Positions 46,444 to 55,193 are shown, counted from the first letter of the stretch. The stretch: 64,000 bases of DNA from JASSUD01 sp031963445 (GCA_031963445.1 JASSUH010000001.1:930001-994000), one strand, 5' to 3'. Numbers and translations are program-made. Notes: a model not told the origin generated them from the letters alone.

Positions 46444-46603
46444 AGATCTCATGCTAGGACGATTTATTCGGCTAATTTTCAATTATTTACATCGTTTTAT
46501 TTTTTTTAGATTTGGCTCTAAGCAACATATTATTTATTCAGAGTAATGCTATCGCTTTTAGTGAAATATTCAGAGTTTCTTTCCTTTCATACTCTTATAT
46601 CAA

Positions 46604-46708
46604 GGAGATGCTGAATAAATCGGGAGCAAGATATACCTTTGCTACCTAATACAAAAAAGGGAGGGCGCAGTTGCTTATCCTGCCGCTCCCCGTTGATTCA
46701 GCATCTCC
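46604..46708. mobile_element. GAATAAATC MITE
   Basis: GGAGATGCTGAAT at 46604-46616 is exactly inverted at 46696-46708. The ~105-base length and the AATAAATCGGG inner part match the element before surE. It ends 7 bases from the hrpG-like stop codon. Confidence 0.7.
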
Positions 46709-46715
46709 CAAGCGT

Positions 46716-47462
46716 TTATTGCATTTCTTCGTCATATAAACTGGCTAGTGCGTGCACGCTTTTATCTTGAATTGTCTCACTCGCTTCTAAACGATAACCA
46801 AACGCATAAATCGTTCTTAGTTGTACGCCGCTAGTGTCAGTTAGGTTGAGTTTTTTACGTAACTTATAAATATGCTGCTCAAGCGTACGTCCAACGATTT
46901 GTTCAGTGTTACCCCAAATGGCTTCAGAAATTTGCTGTCTACTAAAGAAATTCCCTGGATGGGAAAAAAATAACCAAGCAATGGCAAATTCCCGTGAAGT
47001 TAATCTAATTGCTTGTGCATCCCAAGATACTGTGCCACTACATTTATCTAGCACATAGCCATTGATTGCTATTTTGGTGCAGGCGTTATCACGGGCGACG
47101 GTGCGGTTCAGTAAGATATGAGCCCGCGCATTGAGTTCCCGCGGATCAATTGGCCCAAAAATGACATCGTCGGCACCGGCTGCGATGGTTTCTTTAAAAG
47201 TATCTAAATTAAAGAATTGGCCAATCACAATAATCGGTGTGCGGCGATCTGAATAACACTCCCGCCATGAGCTGAGTGGATGGGAGATAGCAAAATTGCG
47301 GTGATGGGCATCAACCACAATTAAATCAAACGATTGGCGCGGCAATTCACGCAACAAAGAAAGATCGGAGTTAAAACAAACACAGTTAACGGCTTCTCCA
47401 ATAAAAGCGTCACAGGCGAGCTTAAATAGGTGCTCATTTTTAGTTAAGACGGCGACCTTCAC
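46716..47462 (-). CDS. HrpG-like OmpR-family response regulator
   Basis: This 248-residue protein has an N-terminal receiver domain (MKVAVLTKNEHLFKLACDAF; probable phospho-Asp in LIVVDAHHRN, about residue 51; conserved Lys not obvious after IFGPID) and a C-terminal winged helix (TSREFAIAWLFFSHPGNFFS, RTLEQHIYKLRKKLN). HrpG of Ralstonia and Xanthomonas is an OmpR-type regulator with an atypical receiver that switches on hrpB/hrpX. No sensor kinase gene is next to it, as with hrpG. The pairing with the downstream AraC activator on the same strand supports the call. The ~15-residue C-terminal extension (HALASLYDEEMQ) is unusual. Confidence 0.72.
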   Translation of the reverse strand: MKVAVLTKNEHLFKLACDAFIGEAVNCVCFNSDLSLLRELPRQSFDLIVVDAHHRNFAISHPLSSWRECYSDRRTPIIVIGQFFNLDTFKETIAAGADDVIFGPIDPRELNARAHILLNRTVARDNACTKIAINGYVLDKCSGTVSWDAQAIRLTSREFAIAWLFFSHPGNFFSRQQISEAIWGNTEQIVGRTLEQHIYKLRKKLNLTDTSGVQLRTIYAFGYRLEASETIQDKSVHALASLYDEEMQ

Positions 47463-47795
47463 AAATATACTCCGTCGGTACAGTAATCAAACCGAGAGGT
47501 GGAAAAAGAGAGCGCTTCTCCAATGATTGGCAGCTTTGTGGTTTTTTATGCGTGCTGCCAGCCATTGTCGAATTACGCTAATTGCTGCGCTTGATGTTTA
47601 GTCGACACAGTGACCTTTATAAAATGCTAGGAATCTGTCAACAAACTGGCACTGCAAGCATGTAAAACGATGTCGAGGTTCAATGCTTGTGTGCGAGTTG
47701 ATGAACAAATTCTACGAGCGATACATTCGCAAGATCAGCGCTCTAGCGCAATCATCTCAACCCTTTTTTCTGAGTAAGAAGCTTCGTAATCCAAG
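47463..47795. other. Gap upstream of the hrpG-like gene
   Basis: About 330 bases, AT-rich, with no ORF I can support and no dispersed repeat. It should contain the promoter of the hrpG-like gene; I see no hrpII box in it. Confidence 0.5.
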
Positions 47796-47815
47796 AAGAA
47801 AAAGCCCCGTGCTTT
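47796..47815 (-). terminator. Weak intrinsic terminator after the GNAT gene
   Basis: On the minus strand AAAGC-ACGGG-GCTTT is followed by TTCTTCTT, 20 bases past the GNAT stop. The stem is only 5 pairs. Confidence 0.4.
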
Positions 47816-47835
47816 AAACAGGTTGAACAGAATTT

Positions 47836-48435
47836 TCACTGCTGCTTTAATAGTTGCGCACGTAAAGCATTATTCAACCAGCCTTCAAATGGCCGCAGCA
47901 GTGCATAGGTATTGACGGTGCCGGCAGCCTTATGTTGGTTAGGTCGAGCCTCCCAGCCAGCCAATTGTGTTTCGTAGTGAAACCCTAAATGTTCAATCGA
48001 GCGCGCCGCTTCGCTATGGGCATCGCAACACGAATAAATTCGATACACGTCTGGTTGCGCCGTTAACCAATCCAATATCTGCGCCACGATCAATGCCACC
48101 GCCTTGCGCCGTTTAACTTTATTCTGTTGAGCGGTAATGAGGCCGATTTCAACGCGTGGTAAATGCGCACGCATTTCGACTAGCGCAATAATGTGCCCAC
48201 TGGCTTTGTCAGCAAGGCCCCATACATAAAACAAACCAGCGCGCCAGCCTAATTCGCACAAGTTGATATACGCTCTGGTTTCGTCCAAAGAAAGATGGGT
48301 TGTGAGGGGTAAATGCCAAGTGACATGCGGATCGCTGAGCAAATATTGAAATACATCAGGTGCATCGGTCATTTGCAAGCGCCTGACTAGTATTTTGTTT
48401 GTTTCAAAATGCTCGGGGGGGCAGAATAATTTCAT
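47836..48435 (-). CDS. GNAT family N-acetyltransferase
   Basis: This 199-residue protein has a RimJ/RimL-like layout: an N-terminal LVRRLQMTDAPDVFQYLL strand-helix, a YVWGLADKASGHIIALVEMR core strand and an acetyl-CoA region with NKVKRRKAVALIVAQILDWL and ARSIEHLGFHYE. It would move an acetyl group from acetyl-CoA to an amine of unknown identity. Its ATG overlaps the stop of the upstream 1081-residue gene (ATGA), so the two are translationally coupled and share a promoter with an hrpII box. It may act on the upstream protein, be an effector itself, or be a passenger. Confidence 0.85.
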   Translation of the reverse strand: MKLFCPPEHFETNKILVRRLQMTDAPDVFQYLLSDPHVTWHLPLTTHLSLDETRAYINLCELGWRAGLFYVWGLADKASGHIIALVEMRAHLPRVEIGLITAQQNKVKRRKAVALIVAQILDWLTAQPDVYRIYSCCDAHSEAARSIEHLGFHYETQLAGWEARPNQHKAAGTVNTYALLRPFEGWLNNALRAQLLKQQ

Positions 48436-51400
48436 CGGTTACGCCTAGAGGACCGGTGTGATTGACGAGTTGTTTTAAGAGGTTGAGTTAGCTGTTCTTG
48501 TTCCATCTTTCTAGCTTTCAATATAACCCTTACACCACTTGCATCGTTTTCGTTAATGCAGCGCTCAGTACGTTGGTTAGCCAGCTGCCACACATTTTCT
48601 TCGTACCACAGATTTTTGCTGGCGTGAGAAAAGACTGTCATTTGACTATCGTTGATTAGAGTATTGTGAGTAGATGTTTGCTGCCGCCGCTTTTCTTCCT
48701 TGTCTAGCGCAGATAGTTCTTCCAACTGGCGTAGCGTGTTGTAGTGGCGGGCGTGCTTAGGACTCATCTGATACTGTTTGAAAGAGACCAACTGACTGCC
48801 TGGTGTTTTGTGATCTAGCTTGGTAGTTTTGTTCTCAAAGACGATGTCCGGAGCGAAACGATTGTTAGGATTGAATTGAAGGCTAATTTGATGGCTTTCC
48901 TGCTCTTCTTTATAAACTGTTCGCCCAAGCGCTTTGTTAAAAGGTGATCTAATTTCTGGCGTCACTGCTGTGACGCCGAACACCCCATCTACTTTGGTTT
49001 CTTTCAGTGATCCTTGCGCTATTTTTCGTTTTGAAGAAGAAATTGTCTCGCTGATGCCGATGGCTTTTTTAAGGTTGAAGCCTCCGCCAATTCTGCCCCC
49101 GATCGAGGTGAGGTCATCTCCGACCATCAATCCAGCCCTGGTAACTACACCAATCTCGCCTAGATATTTTTTATGTTGATTGAAAAAGAGAGAAACTTTT
49201 TTATCAAAAAATGCGCCAGCTAGTTTCTCTGCGAAACATTGAATAAGCAGGTGTTCAGAGCTCTCCTGCTTACGCTCGCACTCTTCAATGGCTTTTCCCA
49301 ATGCCGTGAAAAAAAGCTCGTTGATCTCTTTATTCAATGCTGGATCATTGTCATGTCCCACACGCAGTCCTGCTTCTTCTATCTTGGGGAGTTTTGGCCG
49401 AAGGCTTGGGGTTACACTTACTCCCAAAAAAGTTTTGGTGGGACCGAATAAAGACTTATAACCAACTGACACACCTAATCCGACCCGGCCGGCGTGCTCT
49501 CTAAGTTTGCCAAAAACCATTTGAGCACCGTAGATAGGATCATGTTTCACCTCGAAAAAAGCCCGACCGTTGAAGGTGTAGCCCCCATCAGGCAAGAGTG
49601 CAACAGGCACATAAGACAACATTTCGTGGAAGGCGCCAAGGCTACCGCCTGTTTCATTACCACCAGAAGAAGAATAACCACTACCCGCTGGACCTGTGAT
49701 CACTCTTTCGAAGAGTTCTTTAAGTGCTGGCCTACTGTTAAGTGGTTTTTGTATATCGTAGGTAAGGTCGCGAGCGTCGTTGATAGATTTGTTAAATGAC
49801 TCACGAATATCGTCGGGAAAAATATCGTCGGGTAAATCCTTTGCTCGATCTTGTATGCCCGTTAGGGTAAGTAATTTTTCAATGGCAAGTAATTCTTTAT
49901 TCAATTTTTTAGAAATGAAATTAGCGAGCCAAGGTATTTGATTGGTTGATGTGCTAAAAACTCTCCAAATCAAAGAGGCCTCAGTCAGTACGCGAACGAT
50001 TTGCGATGATTTTTTGTCAAATATTTTGGATGTTTCTTTATCAAATATTTTAGATGCTTCGAATTCCTTTCTCCGTTGTTGAAGGCGTTGCTTCAGGCGT
50101 TGTTTTACAACTTGCTTATCTAGGAAGATATTTTTGTCTGAATTTTTGCCTTTCATGATTTGCGACATTTCAAGCGTGACAATTTCGAGGGCTATTTTTG
50201 CTATCTGTTTTTTTTGGCTTGGATCGTTTTCTAATAATGCATGCATCTGCATTCTTAAACCTATGCAAAGGTTTTTCGTAGCATTGTTAACTGCCTCGTC
50301 ATATTCGTTTGAGTCGTTTTGGTCACGGATACGGGTAAGTAATTTGTTATCTCTCAGTCTTGGTGTTTTTCTCGAACCGAATGCACGTAGGAAGTTATCT
50401 TGAAAACGTTCAAACCTTGAGAATTTCTCACGCTTTTTTTCATAGTCAAGAATGGTGGTGGGAAGTTTAAGCATGCGATGCATAAAGGCATCGCGTGTTG
50501 ACGTATCGTAGATTTCGTGCCCCCAAAGCCAATGAGCAGCTTTTTGTTTAGGCGTTAGAGGCGCATCTTCTGTTGTGCTGTTGACGTTTTGTTCAATGGA
50601 AGATTTATGTTTCATCACTTCGTGCGCTGCTTCTATTACCAGCAGTGCCGGTTCTGCTTCTGGATTTAAAGGGTTTTTATCAGATCTAATCTGTTCGACT
50701 GTGATAGATGGTGCGGCTTTTAACTCTGGGTAAAAACCGCGTAACTTATGCCATGCTTGCAGGTATCTGGTTAGCGCGACCTCTTCGCTTAATTGATCTG
50801 GCTGAGCAGGATTAGGCTCTATACCTTGTAATTTCAGCACAGCAGTCAGCGCATATCCTTGTACGCTGGCCAGTCGCTGCATACATTGCCAGGCTTTTTC
50901 TTCGATTTCTTTTATTTCTGAGACGCGCTCTTTGCCAGAAATATCGAGCTTCTTGCCCATACTCTGTAAGACTTTCCATGCTTGTTGTGCATCGCCCTCA
51001 CAAACTTGGGATAAAACTTTAGCCGTGAGGATAGTGCCTGGCAGAAACCAGTCTGGTTTAATTTCATTTGTGCTTAGTAGACTAGTTAATTTATTAGCTA
51101 ATTCCTGCACATCTTCTTCTTTGCTGTCAACGAAGAAGTCTGCGAGCAATTCAGATAACTCTCCTCCATTAAATGTTTGATCGATATGTTCTACCTGTTT
51201 CTCGGTTTTTTTCACTTCCTGACGATATCGAGCGCGGCGTACCCAATGCGGTAAATTTTGTTTAATGTTTACGTAATGTTTTAGACCTGACAGAAGGCTT
51301 TGTGCATCGACCAGGGTGGTCTCACTTGTATTGCTGTTGATAGAGACGTTATCGATAGATTGTCGAGGGGAAATATTGGGCTGTTCGCCATGCTCCGAAT

Positions 51401-51677
51401 GCTGGGGCACAGAACCTACCAACGTAATCGAAGAATTGCGACGTAATGGTGCTGCTGTTGATGCTGGTGCTTCACCAAAGGAGGAAGTCGTATTGGCAGC
51501 AGGATTTTGTGGAGAAGGAATATTGGAAAGACCGGCATGTTCAGAAGACTGGCGTGCACGACTTTGCAGCGAACTCGAAGAAGTTTGAAGCGATCGCTTT
51601 GACACTTCTTCTAGCATGTCCTCCACGTTAAAAGGATCGAACTTCAACGGAGGAAGGAAAATAGGGGGATCGCTCAT
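48432..51677 (-). CDS. Large type III effector candidate under an hrpII box
   Basis: I chose ATG 51677 (MSDPPIFLPPLKFDPFNVED), which has AAGG 8 bases upstream; the frame is open to a TTG at 51734. The 1081-residue protein has no Sec signal and a polar N-terminal ~130 residues rich in Ser, Asn and Pro, typical of type III substrates. The centre is mostly helical and charged. Roughly residues 640-900 hold Gly-rich beta-like segments (YSSSGGNETGGSLGAF, GRVGLGVSVGYKSLFGP, IGGRIGGGFNLKKA). The basic C-terminus ends HRSSRRNR. I cannot place it in a known effector family. A perfect hrpII box lies 113 bases upstream. Confidence 0.72.
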   Translation of the reverse strand: MSDPPIFLPPLKFDPFNVEDMLEEVSKRSLQTSSSSLQSRARQSSEHAGLSNIPSPQNPAANTTSSFGEAPASTAAPLRRNSSITLVGSVPQHSEHGEQPNISPRQSIDNVSINSNTSETTLVDAQSLLSGLKHYVNIKQNLPHWVRRARYRQEVKKTEKQVEHIDQTFNGGELSELLADFFVDSKEEDVQELANKLTSLLSTNEIKPDWFLPGTILTAKVLSQVCEGDAQQAWKVLQSMGKKLDISGKERVSEIKEIEEKAWQCMQRLASVQGYALTAVLKLQGIEPNPAQPDQLSEEVALTRYLQAWHKLRGFYPELKAAPSITVEQIRSDKNPLNPEAEPALLVIEAAHEVMKHKSSIEQNVNSTTEDAPLTPKQKAAHWLWGHEIYDTSTRDAFMHRMLKLPTTILDYEKKREKFSRFERFQDNFLRAFGSRKTPRLRDNKLLTRIRDQNDSNEYDEAVNNATKNLCIGLRMQMHALLENDPSQKKQIAKIALEIVTLEMSQIMKGKNSDKNIFLDKQVVKQRLKQRLQQRRKEFEASKIFDKETSKIFDKKSSQIVRVLTEASLIWRVFSTSTNQIPWLANFISKKLNKELLAIEKLLTLTGIQDRAKDLPDDIFPDDIRESFNKSINDARDLTYDIQKPLNSRPALKELFERVITGPAGSGYSSSGGNETGGSLGAFHEMLSYVPVALLPDGGYTFNGRAFFEVKHDPIYGAQMVFGKLREHAGRVGLGVSVGYKSLFGPTKTFLGVSVTPSLRPKLPKIEEAGLRVGHDNDPALNKEINELFFTALGKAIEECERKQESSEHLLIQCFAEKLAGAFFDKKVSLFFNQHKKYLGEIGVVTRAGLMVGDDLTSIGGRIGGGFNLKKAIGISETISSSKRKIAQGSLKETKVDGVFGVTAVTPEIRSPFNKALGRTVYKEEQESHQISLQFNPNNRFAPDIVFENKTTKLDHKTPGSQLVSFKQYQMSPKHARHYNTLRQLEELSALDKEEKRRQQTSTHNTLINDSQMTVFSHASKNLWYEENVWQLANQRTERCINENDASGVRVILKARKMEQEQLTQPLKTTRQSHRSSRRNR

Positions 51678-51789
51678 AGTCATTACCTTAGCGACTCGAT
51701 CCAGTTCTATTGCTTTGATACTGTCCGGTCGCAATAAAGTGGCTGTGCTTCTATTGTTTGCTATTTCACTGAAGAGCTCCGGAGCAAAA

Positions 51790-51813
51790 CGAAAAAACGT
51801 ATGTCGTGACGAA
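51790..51813 (-). promoter_or_regulatory. hrpII/PIP box facing the large effector candidate
   Basis: On the plus strand CGAA (51790-51793), 16 bases, CGAA (51810-51813), which is TTCG-N16-TTCG on the minus strand. This is the exact HrpB/HrpX recognition pattern. It reads toward the gene starting at 51677. I do not see a clean YANNNT -10 at the ideal distance. Confidence 0.75.
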
Positions 51814-51951
51814 AATAGATAGGCGTATTAGCGCGAGTTAATGACCGTATGGGCAGCTTCTTAAAAAGCCTTGATACTGCTTCTCAAGCAAAGCCTTTAA
51901 GCAGAGAAAATTTTGCGAAAACTATCAGTAGGGAATTAAGAAAATGATTAC

Positions 51952-51975
51952 TTCGTGTTGCGCGTCATGGCTTCG
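51952..51975 (+). promoter_or_regulatory. hrpII/PIP box facing the 301-residue effector candidate
   Basis: TTCG (51952-51955), 16 bases, TTCG (51972-51975), exact match to the hrpII/PIP pattern. A TATAAA sequence begins 32 bases downstream at 52008, close to the 30-32 bases reported for the -10 of PIP-box promoters. The ATG follows at 52102. Confidence 0.8.
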
Positions 51976-52101
51976 GATTTGGAATGTATCAGCAGACTGT
52001 GTTGTTTTATAAATGGAGGAAAGATTTAAAAGGTTAGAAACAATTGGATGAAATGGTTTCAGCGAGATGGTTAGCGCTGAAATTTATTAGAGGAGAGAGA
52101 A

Positions 52102-53007
52102 ATGGCTGGAACTCCTGAGATTCGTGGGGCTAATAATTTGGCTATTCAGTCAGGTTCTTCCCCTCCTTTAGTTACTTCTCGTACCGCGATAAAAACTTCC
52201 TCTATTTTAGAAAAATCCAGTCGGACAGCTCAGATTGAGGAGTTGAGGCTATTTTCAAACACGTCACCTCCTGAAGTGCCGACCAATCGGTTTCGACCCA
52301 ATCTTTTTAATAAAAGACATAGCATTATTGGAAATACTCACTTAACTAATGTTGGCCAGGGAAATTTTTCTGGCGCCTGGGATTCACTAGGTTCGCAGAC
52401 TTTAGTGAATCAGGGGCCTAGGACGTCGACACAGCCTTCGTTGAGTAGGAATGCGATTCGTAGGCGGAGTTTAACCTCTAGTACTGCTGCGAATATTAGT
52501 ACTGATTCCCTTATTAGTACTAATCCTCTTGTTGAGCGTTATGAGTACGATCATCAGCGTTATTCTTCAGTGACCCCCTTCTCCTTTGCAGAACAGTCAC
52601 TGGAACAGGCAGCGGATCTTCTTCAAGCAGCAAAAAAACCAGCAAACGAATCAAGAACTTTATCTCCAGAGCAGGCTGTTAACTTAGCTGGGATTCATCA
52701 GAAATTTGAGAAATTGTTCCCTGAAATACGGAGATCGATAAATACTTTAGGAGAGGGAAAGGATAAAGCTGCTCGAGAAAAACTGGTTGAAAAATTAAAT
52801 GGTGTTAGGGATGAAAGCTCAGCTGAATATACTAGGATTAAAGAGTCACTCAAAAATGAAACTGACATTGCAAAATTACAGGCAAAACTGAGAGAAGTGA
52901 CTCAGCATGAAAAGAAGATGCAACTCGTAGCTAGCATTCTAGAGGCCTCACTAAAATTATTGAACAGATTTGGTCATATGATTAAGGATGCTGCCGATGG
53001 CCGTTAA
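52102..53007 (+). CDS. Effector candidate under an hrpII box
   Basis: I do not recognise this 301-residue protein. The first ~150 residues are Ser/Thr/Asn/Arg-rich with low order (for example SRTAIKTSSILEKSSRTAQI and SLTSSTAANISTDSLIST) and carry no Sec signal or membrane helix. The last ~130 residues are helical and probably coiled coil (NETDIAKLQAKLREVTQHEK, LVASILEASLKLLNRFGHMI). This split is common in type III effectors. AGGAGAG lies 6 bases before the ATG. A perfect hrpII box and TATAAA are upstream, and a CesT-type chaperone gene lies convergently 60 bases past its end. Confidence 0.72.
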   Translation: MAGTPEIRGANNLAIQSGSSPPLVTSRTAIKTSSILEKSSRTAQIEELRLFSNTSPPEVPTNRFRPNLFNKRHSIIGNTHLTNVGQGNFSGAWDSLGSQTLVNQGPRTSTQPSLSRNAIRRRSLTSSTAANISTDSLISTNPLVERYEYDHQRYSSVTPFSFAEQSLEQAADLLQAAKKPANESRTLSPEQAVNLAGIHQKFEKLFPEIRRSINTLGEGKDKAAREKLVEKLNGVRDESSAEYTRIKESLKNETDIAKLQAKLREVTQHEKKMQLVASILEASLKLLNRFGHMIKDAADGR

Positions 53008-53066
53008 AAATCAGCTATTTTTTCTCTTTAGCTTTATTCACGAGATTAAGATGCCTGGCTATTAAA

Positions 53067-53522
53067 TTAAGCCCGTATCCAAGCAAACTGGCCTGAGGCG
53101 ATACCTTCAAACATTTCGTCGGTCGACTCAAAAATATTTTTTCGCCAATAACGGCCATGTTCTGCATAGTGTGAAAGTAAATCGGCGAGCCATTCACCGC
53201 TGACTTCGCCACTCATCATCACGCGAATAATCAGAATGGCCCCGCCCGTGTCAGAATCAAGCCCGAGTTGCGCTTGGTCTTGCGCGTAAATCAATAAATT
53301 CGCTTCTAGCATGAGCCGAAACACGACTAACGTGCGCCCAGGCGTGACCGTGCCATAGTGAAAATTCAAATACATCGCATGGATGTCTTCTTCAAAGTGC
53401 TCGAACTGCACATCAAAGCCTTCAACCTGCATTGAGCGAGTCTGCAACACATAATTAGGATCTCCAAAATTTACCACCCGACATAAGTCAAGCAGTAAGG
53501 CTTCATAACGCTCTGTGCTCAT
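53067..53522 (-). CDS. CesT/HpaB-like type III secretion chaperone
   Basis: This 151-residue acidic protein begins MSTERYEALLLDLCRVVNFG and has the CesT-family alternation of strands and helices (VEGFDVQFEHFEEDIHAMYL, then VVFRLMLEANLLIYAQDQ, then SDTGGAILIIRVMMSGEVSG and a C-terminal helix). Size, low pI and order fit the class I chaperones that keep effectors secretion-competent; HpaB of Xanthomonas, a broad effector chaperone, has this form. Its place beside two effector candidates supports the call. No good ribosome site is visible before ATG 53522, and I see no hrpII box upstream. Confidence 0.75.
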   Translation of the reverse strand: MSTERYEALLLDLCRVVNFGDPNYVLQTRSMQVEGFDVQFEHFEEDIHAMYLNFHYGTVTPGRTLVVFRLMLEANLLIYAQDQAQLGLDSDTGGAILIIRVMMSGEVSGEWLADLLSHYAEHGRYWRKNIFESTDEMFEGIASGQFAWIRA

Positions 53523-53717
53523 CGTGGTTAATTGGGGAGGAGGCTAGATAAGTTAATTATCGCGGTTACCTTTTTTTAGACGATCAGCCTAGGCTTGTAA
53601 GCGCATAAGCATTTTTCTTAATTTCCTTCGCTATGAAGCGATGGCTATCGTCTAACTTAAAGGCTTAATGAAAGTGAGGAAGGTGAGAGCGCTAGCATTT
53701 AACTTGCTAATCTACGC

Positions 53718-54341
53718 TCAAAAGGATGAACCAGGCTCTTTCAAGAAAGCTTCTTCTTCTGAGCTTGATGGCCGCCCAAGAATTTTATTTCGATGTGGAT
53801 AGCGACCAAAGCGCTTGATTATCTCTGTATGTTTGATAGCCCATTCAAGAGGATCAGCTAACCCTGTTTCTTCTTTGAGCACTGTGAATAAACGGAGCGA
53901 CTCATGCTGGCTTGCCAGCGATTCATCATGTTCAAACGGTAAATAAACAAAGCTGCGATGGTGGGGCGTAGGTAAACTGCGATCTTTATTTTGTTCGATA
54001 AGGGCGCGTGCAATGGCAAGCGCCTGGGCATCCTGCGCAAAAGCTTGTGGCTGATTGCGATATAAATTACGTGAAAATTGATCAAGCACAATAATCAGCG
54101 CGCATGCCCCTAATGGCGTGGCAGTCCAAGCGTTATATTCTCCGGCTGCCGCCTTCTGATGAAGCGTGAGAAAACGCGCGCGTAATTCTGTGTCTACAGC
54201 CTCAGATGCTTGAAACCAAAGGGCACGTGCCTGGTTATAGGCGGCTGAACCAGGTGCTCCAAACCAATAATCCAATACTTCGCGTGCTTGTGGGTCTAGT
54301 GTGATGACTTCTTGTTGAGGCTGATTAGAAGCGGCATGCAT
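53718..54341 (-). CDS. DUF924 family protein
   Basis: This 207-residue protein has the DUF924 features: VLDYWFGAPGSAAYNQARALW near the start, LIIVLDQFSRNLYRNQPQAF, the FVYLPFEHDES segment and KRFGRYPHRNKILGRPSS near the end. The fold is TPR-like and conserved in many proteobacteria, but the biochemical role is not established. Its N-terminus is close to a dispersed repeat copy on its upstream side. Confidence 0.9.
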   Translation of the reverse strand: MHAASNQPQQEVITLDPQAREVLDYWFGAPGSAAYNQARALWFQASEAVDTELRARFLTLHQKAAAGEYNAWTATPLGACALIIVLDQFSRNLYRNQPQAFAQDAQALAIARALIEQNKDRSLPTPHHRSFVYLPFEHDESLASQHESLRLFTVLKEETGLADPLEWAIKHTEIIKRFGRYPHRNKILGRPSSSEEEAFLKEPGSSF

Positions 54342-54390
54342 AAATATAGACTCCGATTAAAACAAGCTTGTTCTGGTTGAGAGGTTTTTC

Positions 54391-54532
54391 TAAAAGCCTG
54401 TTCACGATCTTCAAAAGTGGGTTGTGTTGGGGTTCCTTCGTCACCCCAACCTACGAAAAGGCAATTGTAGGTTGGGGTGAGGTACGAACCCCAACATGAC
54501 GGCCTTTTAGACAATTTGTAGACAGGTTTTAA
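54391..54532. repeat. Dispersed inverted repeat, copy n
   Basis: Outer arm AAAGCCTGTTCACGATCTTC, core GGGGTTCCTTCGTCACCCC, spacer, reverse core variant GGGGTGAGGTACGAACCCC, ATGACGGCCTT and a decayed arm (TAGACAGGTTTTAAA). Its reverse core resembles that of copy b. Confidence 0.9.
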
Positions 54533-54609
54533 ATCAGAGTAAGTTACGCTATCTCTGGAAATTGTTAAAGCTCAATAAGTTACGTTGTTAATTTTTTTGC
54601 AAAATAGCT

Positions 54610-54618
54610 TGCTATAAT
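54610..54618 (+). promoter_or_regulatory. Extended -10 of the tRNA-Lys promoter
   Basis: TGCTATAAT, a perfect extended -10, ends 14 bases before the first base of the tRNA. No -35 at ideal spacing is evident, which is usual for extended -10 promoters. Confidence 0.6.
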
Positions 54619-54632
54619 TAGCGCTTCAATTT

Positions 54633-54708
54633 GGGGCATTAGCTCAGTTGGTAGAGCAGCGGACTCTTAATCCGTTTGTCGCAGGTTCGACCCCTGCATG
54701 CCCCACCA
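54633..54708 (+). tRNA. tRNA-Lys (anticodon CTT)
   Basis: A 76-base cloverleaf. The acceptor GGGGCAT pairs with ATGCCCC, followed by A and encoded CCA. The D-arm is GCTCAGTTGGTAGAGC, the anticodon loop CTCTTAA places CTT at 34-36, and the T-arm is GCAGGTTCGACCCCTGC. It reads AAG (and pairs with the lysine identity set). Confidence 0.97.
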
Positions 54709-55193
54709 GTCAAATCAAGGGTTTTAGCTTAGAAACATAATTTGGTGGAAAGTTACTTCAGCTAAATTACACCTAAGCTCTGGCCCTTTCAGAGTGCATC
54801 CTGCTCCGCGCACGGCCCAGGATATCTACCTTTAGTTTTTTCATACATCTTCCTCGCTTAATATCTGATTGATTAAAACTCACGGCGCATCGCGTGCCGC
54901 TACAACTCTTGGGCATTGTGCCGAGCAATACAGGGGGTGAGCAGCTGATACAGCAGCGAAGTCATTTATGCAACACATGAGATGCTGCTGTTACAAGAGT
55001 AATTTCTAGAGCTAAATAATTGGTTAAAGCAGAAAGCAGAAAGCAGAAAGCAGAAAGCTGTATGCGTTGAGATTCGATGACCAAGGGAAATTACGCAGAA
55101 AAAAATAAATTTCGTTTTGGTGCCAATTAATTAAATTTTTTTGCTTTAAACTAGATTTAAGTAATTATTTGAATTAATTGATGAGGGTTGATT
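54709..55193. other. Non-coding AT-rich stretch after tRNA-Lys, with a 7-base tandem repeat
   Basis: No supported gene. At 55026-55058 the unit AAAGCAG is repeated 4.7 times. Composition becomes markedly more AT-rich from about 55.1 kb on. I looked for a direct repeat of the tRNA 3' end that would mark an integration site and did not see one. Confidence 0.55.

Noticed and set aside
55020..55060. Variable-number repeat controlling a gene by slippage
   Set aside because: The 7-base tandem repeat is over 100 bases from any candidate start codon and not inside a reading frame, so there is no evidence of a switching role.
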